Assembly (NCBI GenBank): GCA_964437735.1
Contig: CAYTID010000007.1
Location: forward strand, 1 to 43,770
Reading direction: 5' to 3'
Source of the DNA: CAYTID01 sp964437735
GTDB taxonomy: Bacteria > Bacteroidota > Ignavibacteria > UBA10030 > BY39
DNA: 43,770 bases
Part shown: positions 39,402 through 43,770 of the stretch, piece by piece
Position numbering within the stretch: position 1 is the stretch's first letter
Layout: every line of letters begins with the position of its first letter
Made by a program: the position numbers and the translations under genes
Notes under the pieces: model-generated
Seen by the model: only the letters and a program-made list of their open reading frames with translations
What the model was told of the DNA's origin: nothing
Databases searched by the model: none

Positions 39402-41408
39402 TTATTTTATTGTTTCGGACGTTTCGTCAGTTTTCGGTTTGCCGTTATTTTGAGGCGGTAAAGATTCACCTTTAATAAGCAGATCAATTTCGTTTCCGTC
39501 GAGTATTTCACGTTCGAGTAATGCTTCGGCGATCCGGTGTAACATGTCGGTATGTGTTGTAATTATTTTTTCAGAACGCTCCATACAATCTGTAACAATA
39601 TTTTTTACTTCATTATCAATAATAATTGCCGTGGCATCTGAAAAATTTTGAGATCGGGTTATTTCACGACCCAGAAATATTTCCTCTTCCTTTTGTCCGT
39701 AAGAGAGAGGTCCGAGTTGTTCACTCATACCCCATTCGCAAACCATTTTGCGTGCAAGAGCAGTAGCACGTTCGATATCGTTTCCGGCTCCCGTCGTTAA
39801 CTGGTTGAAAATGGTTTTTTCGGCGGCACGCCCGCCAAGTGCATACGTTATCATGGCGAGCAAGTATTCCTTAGAATATGTATGCTTTTCATCTATCGGT
39901 AGGTATGTTGTAACACCGAGGGCCCTTCCACGCGGAATAATTGTTACTTTGTGAACCGGGTCTGATTCCGGAATCATTTTAGCAACCAGTACATGACCCG
40001 ATTCGTGATATGCTGTTACGCGTTTTTCTTTATCACTTATTATTAAACTTTTCCGTTCAGTGCCCATCATTACCTTATCTTTAGCTTCTTCAAAATGCCT
40101 CATCGAAACCGATGCACAATTTTGACGAGCAGCTAAAAGGGCTGCTTCATTAACAAGGTTTGCAAGTTCGGCTCCGGCTAATCCTGGCGAACCTTTTGCA
40201 AGGACTTCGAGACTGACGTCATCAGCCAGCGGAATATTTCTAACGTGGACTTTCAGTATACCCTCACGACCTTTAACATCAGGTCTATCAACTACAACCT
40301 GTCGGTCGAACCGACCCGGTCGTAGGAGTGCGGGGTCTAAAACATCCGGACGGTTAGTAGCTGCTATTATTATCACACCACTATTTTGTTCAAATCCGTC
40401 CATTTCTACTAACAATTGATTAAGAGTTTGTTCACGTTCATCGTGTCCACCGCCAAGACCTGCGCCGCGATGTCTGCCAACAGCATCGATCTCATCGATA
40501 AATATTATGCAAGGGGCATTTTTTTTGCCTGTATCGAATAAATCACGAACGCGGCTGGCTCCGACTCCGACGAACATTTCAACAAAATCGGCACCGGATA
40601 TCGAAAAAAATGGTACACCGGCTTCGCCCGCCACTGCACGCGCTAATAAAGTTTTTCCTGTGCCGGGAGGTCCGAGCAATAAGACTCCTCTTGGAATTTT
40701 ACCGCCAAGGCGTTGAAATTTTGTAGGTTCCTTTAAAAATTCTATAATTTCTTGTAATTCAACCTTGGCTTCGTCAGCACCGGCTACATCCTGAAATGTA
40801 ACTTTATGTTGTTCGGCTGTTAAAAGCTTCGCTTTGCTTTTACCGAAATTAAAGATACCTTTTGAACCACCGGTTTGCATTCTCCGCATAAAGAATAACC
40901 ATACTCCGATTACAAGTATCCATGGAAGAATTCCGATTAGAGCATTTAACCATGTATTATCTTCTCTGATGATTTTAAATTTTATATTCGCATCTGTCCA
41001 CAGGTTTATTGACGATTCATCCAGGAAGGGAAGTGTTGTTGTAAAATATTCAACGTTAATCGACTTTCCCTCTGTAGTTTTTAAAAATTTTGTCTGTCTG
41101 AGTATTCCGTGAAAAGTTACATAATTGTAGTCGGATTTTTTTATTGTTGCTTCCTTTATTTCTTTATCTTTTATTAATTCAAGATACACAGAATAATCCA
41201 CCTCATATTCCTGGACGCCCGTTGCACGGAAAACCGTCATAATAATAAAGATTCCTATCAGAATAGCAAACCAAGTCAATAATACCTTTGACAGTTTGTT
41301 CCAATTAAAATCATCTTCATTACGATTTTTTTTATCCTGAAATTTTTGTTTTTTTTGTTTTTTTAGGTCCAAGTTTTTATTTCTCTGATTTTTTTCTTTT
41401 TTTTCCAT
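39402..41408 (-). CDS. ftsH: ATP-dependent zinc metalloprotease FtsH
   Basis: Membrane-bound AAA+ protease that degrades misassembled membrane proteins and regulators. The 668 residues contain a very basic N-terminal extension (1-36), TM1 (about 41-60), an extracytoplasmic domain (about 65-150), TM2 (about 153-174), AAA+ with Walker A GPPGTGKT (246-253), Walker B IIFIDEID (301-308) and the second region of homology ATNRPDVLDPALLRPGRFDR (350-369), then the zinc protease HESGH (468-472) and the downstream Asp ligand in NDIERATALARKM. All catalytic residues are present. The lysine-rich leader is longer than in E. coli but usual in Bacteroidetes-type FtsH. It is 19 bases after hpt in the conserved tilS-hpt-ftsH order. 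Confidence 0.98.
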   Translation of the reverse strand: MEKKEKNQRNKNLDLKKQKKQKFQDKKNRNEDDFNWNKLSKVLLTWFAILIGIFIIMTVFRATGVQEYEVDYSVYLELIKDKEIKEATIKKSDYNYVTFHGILRQTKFLKTTEGKSINVEYFTTTLPFLDESSINLWTDANIKFKIIREDNTWLNALIGILPWILVIGVWLFFMRRMQTGGSKGIFNFGKSKAKLLTAEQHKVTFQDVAGADEAKVELQEIIEFLKEPTKFQRLGGKIPRGVLLLGPPGTGKTLLARAVAGEAGVPFFSISGADFVEMFVGVGASRVRDLFDTGKKNAPCIIFIDEIDAVGRHRGAGLGGGHDEREQTLNQLLVEMDGFEQNSGVIIIAATNRPDVLDPALLRPGRFDRQVVVDRPDVKGREGILKVHVRNIPLADDVSLEVLAKGSPGLAGAELANLVNEAALLAARQNCASVSMRHFEEAKDKVMMGTERKSLIISDKEKRVTAYHESGHVLVAKMIPESDPVHKVTIIPRGRALGVTTYLPIDEKHTYSKEYLLAMITYALGGRAAEKTIFNQLTTGAGNDIERATALARKMVCEWGMSEQLGPLSYGQKEEEIFLGREITRSQNFSDATAIIIDNEVKNIVTDCMERSEKIITTHTDMLHRIAEALLEREILDGNEIDLLIKGESLPPQNNGKPKTDETSETIK

Positions 41409-41427
41409 GTTCGTTCACATTGATTGC

Positions 41428-41979
41428 TTATTCTTCGATTAAACGGTAAATATTGTTTAAGTGGCGAACTCTTTGAGCGTAATCCAACCCGTAGCCGATA
41501 ACAAAATAAGTCGGTATTTTGAAACCTACGTAATCAATGGGAAAATCTATCTTTACAACATCCTTTTTTAACAAGAGCGTTACAACTTTTATTGAATTAG
41601 GATTTTGTTTTGAGATAAGTTTTTTTATAAAGTCTATTGAAAGTCCTGAATCAATAATATCTTCGACGATGATAATATCCCTCCCCTCGATCTGGCAATT
41701 TAATTCTTTGAGCATTTTAATATTGCCGGAACTGATTTTTGCGTCGCCGTAGCTTGAGAGTTTTAAAAAATCAACCTCACAATCAATACTGATTTCACGC
41801 ACAAGATCGGAAAAGAAAATAAATGAGCCGTTAAGAACACCTATAAAAATCGGGACACTGTTCTTATAGTCCTTACTGATTTTTTTTGCAATTTTTTTTA
41901 TTTTTGAAATAATTTGTTTTTCTGTTATAAAAACTTTAAATCTATCACCGTTTATTGTAAATACTTTTTTTGTCTTCAT
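41428..41979 (-). CDS. hpt: Hypoxanthine (guanine) phosphoribosyltransferase
   Basis: Purine salvage enzyme forming IMP or GMP from base and PRPP. The 183 residues have the type I PRTase fold: FIGVLNGSFIFFSDLVR (PPi loop), LSSYGDAKISSG (flexible loop with the Ser-Tyr pair), and the PRPP-binding motif VEDIIDSGLS (105-114). Next come VVTLLLKK with the base-contacting Lys, and the closing VGYGLDYAQRVRHLNNIYRL. Its start codon overlaps the tilS stop (TAATG), so translation is coupled. In Bacillus the Hpt-TilS pair also regulates ftsH, which lies next here; whether this holds in this organism is unknown. Confidence 0.97.
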   Translation of the reverse strand: MKTKKVFTINGDRFKVFITEKQIISKIKKIAKKISKDYKNSVPIFIGVLNGSFIFFSDLVREISIDCEVDFLKLSSYGDAKISSGNIKMLKELNCQIEGRDIIIVEDIIDSGLSIDFIKKLISKQNPNSIKVVTLLLKKDVVKIDFPIDYVGFKIPTYFVIGYGLDYAQRVRHLNNIYRLIEE

Positions 41980-43358
41980 TATTTTTCTTTAAATACGAGT
42001 TTCACTATTTTTTTCGTTTTAGGGGTAATTTTATACCTGTTGTCCAGTCTCATACCGCAAATCCAGACGATATTTCCATCCGATTCGAGTATCGGAATTG
42101 AAGATTTCTTAAATATAGGCAATTTTTCATCAACAAAGAAATCGCTTAGTTTCTTTGTCCCTTTCATTCCCAACGGAAAAAAAATATCCCCTTCATTCCA
42201 ACTTCTTAAACGCAGATTGCTGTCGATCAACTTACCATCGATATATTCCTCACAAGGATCGTTATTCAATTGTGGTTCTGCAACTTCTTGTGAACTGAAA
42301 AAAAAGTGTTCAAAATTATAATCTGATCCAACTGAAATATTGTATGTGAAGGAAGAAATGTTCTTAACCTGTTTAAAAATTCCTGAGGTTCTATCTTTGT
42401 AAAAAACCGAATTAATTCTTAGTGAGCACGAGCTTCCTGTTTCTGAGAATGATGTTTTAAGAATCGCACGTATTGTGGAAAAATGGACATCTTGCTTTGT
42501 GAATTCTTTAGTTAAATTGAATATCAGATGTTCCTGTAAAAAAACGGGTTTCTTGTGTAATTTTTCCAAATCGATTGCGATTTCCGTATCACTTTTATAT
42601 TTTACCAATTCGGGAAGTTGTATTCGCGTAATTTCCGATAAGAATTGTTCAAGTTCGTTGAATAAGCGACTTGTGCGGAATATTGTGGCTGTTAAATTTG
42701 GGTTTATGTTTTCTTTTATTTGCGGTACAAGATTATGTCTTAAAAAATTTCTGAGATAATAATCTTTTAAATTAGACGAATCAACTCTGTAAGGTAATTT
42801 TTTATTCAGTGCATATGATTCTATATCATGGCGTGACGCAAATAATTGGGGACGAATAACGTCGTTATCGGTTCGTATTATTGGTATCCCGCTTAGTCCA
42901 TCGACACCGGTTCCCCTGAATAAATTCAACATAACTGTTTCAACATTATCGTCGGCATTATGACCGGTCGCAATTTTTGAAAATCCCATTGATTTTCTGA
43001 TTTTTGTAAAAAATTCGTAACGGAGTAGCCGTGCAGTTTCCTGTATTGAAAGTTTTTTATTATCAGCTATTAATCCTGTGTTTGCTCTTTCTACATAACA
43101 CTCGATTTCATATTCGCGGCAGAGATTTCTGACAAATTCCTCGTCTTCGTCAGATTCCTTTTCTCTTAATTCGTGATTAAAATGGGCAACAACCAGCGAT
43201 AATTTAAGGAGTTCTTTGATGGAGACAAGTGAGTTCAATAGAACGATCGAATCAACTCCACCGCTAACGGCTATAACGATCTTTTCCCTCTCGCGGATTA
43301 GTTCATTTTCATGGTTGAATTGATAAAAAGACTCTAAGAATGAATTGTTAAATAACAT
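41979..43358 (-). CDS. tilS: tRNA(Ile)-lysidine synthetase
   Basis: Modifies cytidine 34 of the CAU-anticodon tRNA-Ile to lysidine, so that it reads AUA. The 459 residues contain the PP-loop SGGVDS (32-37), VVAHFNHELREKESDEDEEFV, TARLLRYEFF, ATGHNADDNVETVMLNLFRGTGVDGLSGI and the substrate-linked SNLKDYYLRNFLRHNLVP. The TilS C-terminal substrate-recognition domain follows (LRSWNEGDIFFPLGMKGTKKLSDFFVDEKLP). Length and domain order are normal. It is the first gene of the leftward tilS-hpt-ftsH operon; its promoter should lie in the divergent region to its right, but I could not assign one with confidence. Confidence 0.97.
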   Translation of the reverse strand: MLFNNSFLESFYQFNHENELIREREKIVIAVSGGVDSIVLLNSLVSIKELLKLSLVVAHFNHELREKESDEDEEFVRNLCREYEIECYVERANTGLIADNKKLSIQETARLLRYEFFTKIRKSMGFSKIATGHNADDNVETVMLNLFRGTGVDGLSGIPIIRTDNDVIRPQLFASRHDIESYALNKKLPYRVDSSNLKDYYLRNFLRHNLVPQIKENINPNLTATIFRTSRLFNELEQFLSEITRIQLPELVKYKSDTEIAIDLEKLHKKPVFLQEHLIFNLTKEFTKQDVHFSTIRAILKTSFSETGSSCSLRINSVFYKDRTSGIFKQVKNISSFTYNISVGSDYNFEHFFFSSQEVAEPQLNNDPCEEYIDGKLIDSNLRLRSWNEGDIFFPLGMKGTKKLSDFFVDEKLPIFKKSSIPILESDGNIVWICGMRLDNRYKITPKTKKIVKLVFKEK

Positions 43359-43765
43359 TATTTAAAATTTATTGTTAAAAAAAAACCTCCAGCCCGCCAA
43401 ACGACTGAAAGGTGATCTCAAAATATCAAATTTTCATCATTCAGTGATGATAACCCGAAAATATTAAATCGGAAATACAATGTCTGCCGATTTTACAACT
43501 TCTGTTATTCTATTTTCGCTGGTCACGTTTGCTATTTATACAGAGAATTTAATATAATTTTTAGAAAAATCAAACATTCATTTTGGGATAAATTAATCGG
43601 ATAAGGATAGTGATCATAAACTGAAATATTTTTCAAAATCCTATATGAAGCTGCTAAAGTTTTCAGGAATACTGCCGATAATACATATAGAACCTTAAAA
43701 AAAACTAATTAACGACGGACACGGAAGTCCGAAAATAATAACAAAATAAAACATGGAGGTTTTAT
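43359..43765. other. Divergent intergenic region of 407 bases
   Basis: Between the leftward tilS operon and a rightward gene beginning at the window edge. It holds two small inverted repeats: TCATCA/TGATGA (43434-43439, 43445-43450) and CGGAC/GTCCG (43716-43720, 43727-43731), the latter 35 bases before the last start codon. There is a possible 25-codon hydrophobic ORF at 43480-43557. No clear -35/-10 pair, tRNA or known riboswitch was seen. GGAGGT at 43755-43760 is the ribosome site of the next gene. Confidence 0.6.
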
Positions 43766-43770
43766 ATGGC
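43766..43770 (+). CDS. Start of a truncated gene at the right edge
   Basis: ATG at 43766-43768 follows GGAGGT (43755-43760) with a 5-base spacer, the best ribosome site in this region. Only the first codon and two bases (ATGGC) fall in the window, so the product begins Met-Ala and cannot be identified. Confidence 0.5.

Noticed and set aside
1..43770. CRISPR arrays, tRNA/rRNA genes, insertion sequences
   Set aside because: No regularly spaced repeats, no cloverleaf-type stretches in the short intergenic gaps, and no transposase-like frames were found by reading; a covariance-model search would be needed to exclude small RNAs.

Overview
The window is AT-rich, gene-dense bacterial chromosome. 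It reads like a member of the FCB group, closest in style to Ignavibacteria/Chlorobi. The reasons are an EF-P loop reading PGNWRAF where most bacteria have PGKGxAF, an LTXXQ periplasmic protein, a probable DUF4905 protein, a lysine-rich FtsH N-terminus, a DUF1844 gene and the general housekeeping gene style. This placement is inference from sequence character. No tRNA, rRNA, CRISPR array, insertion sequence or prophage was seen.

Layout. 1-749: 3' end of a glycine C-acetyltransferase gene (kbl). 829-5192: promoter, efp, accB, accC, gcvH, gcvPA and a strong terminator; this covers translation rescue, fatty-acid initiation and glycine cleavage. 5300-11756: comM/yifB, then a candidate promoter, mce, uvrC and an unusual SppA protease with an apparent beta-barrel-like N-terminus, closed by a terminator. 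11780-13204: a leftward LTXXQ protein and a rightward YtxH/DUF948 envelope pair. 13294-15895: an EF-G paralogue and a HIT hydrolase.

15945-23335 is the most unusual part. A sigma-54 activator with a degenerate receiver is followed by a 234-base intergenic region holding nested palindromes, a candidate sigma-70 promoter and a good -24/-12 candidate. After that come an intact CheY-like receiver, a double zinc-ribbon protein ending in a FliM/CheZ-like CheY-docking peptide, a PilB/GspE ATPase, a histidine-kinase-like protein that lacks the phospho-acceptor His and the G1 box and carries a degenerate receiver, and a TPR protein. No pilin, PilC or secretin gene is adjacent. I read this as a signalling module built around a type IV pilus/type II secretion ATPase.

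23419-25095 encodes a membrane-anchored amidohydrolase. 25179-33983 is a tight, probably single, operon: a tyrosine-recombinase-like protein lacking three catalytic residues, leuS, an O-antigen-ligase-like membrane protein, a WaaE-like glycosyltransferase, DUF1844, nadK, radA, a SemiSWEET-like protein and rdgB. 34060-38236: a beta-propeller-like protein (probable DUF4905), YjbQ, a PhzF-family protein and a membrane-anchored HdrD-like Fe-S oxidoreductase. 38269-43358 (minus strand): tilS-hpt-ftsH in its classic order, followed by a polyprenol/diacylglycerol-kinase-like gene and a nucleoside deoxyribosyltransferase-like gene. The last 400 bases are a divergent intergenic region leading to a gene whose start codon lies at the window edge.
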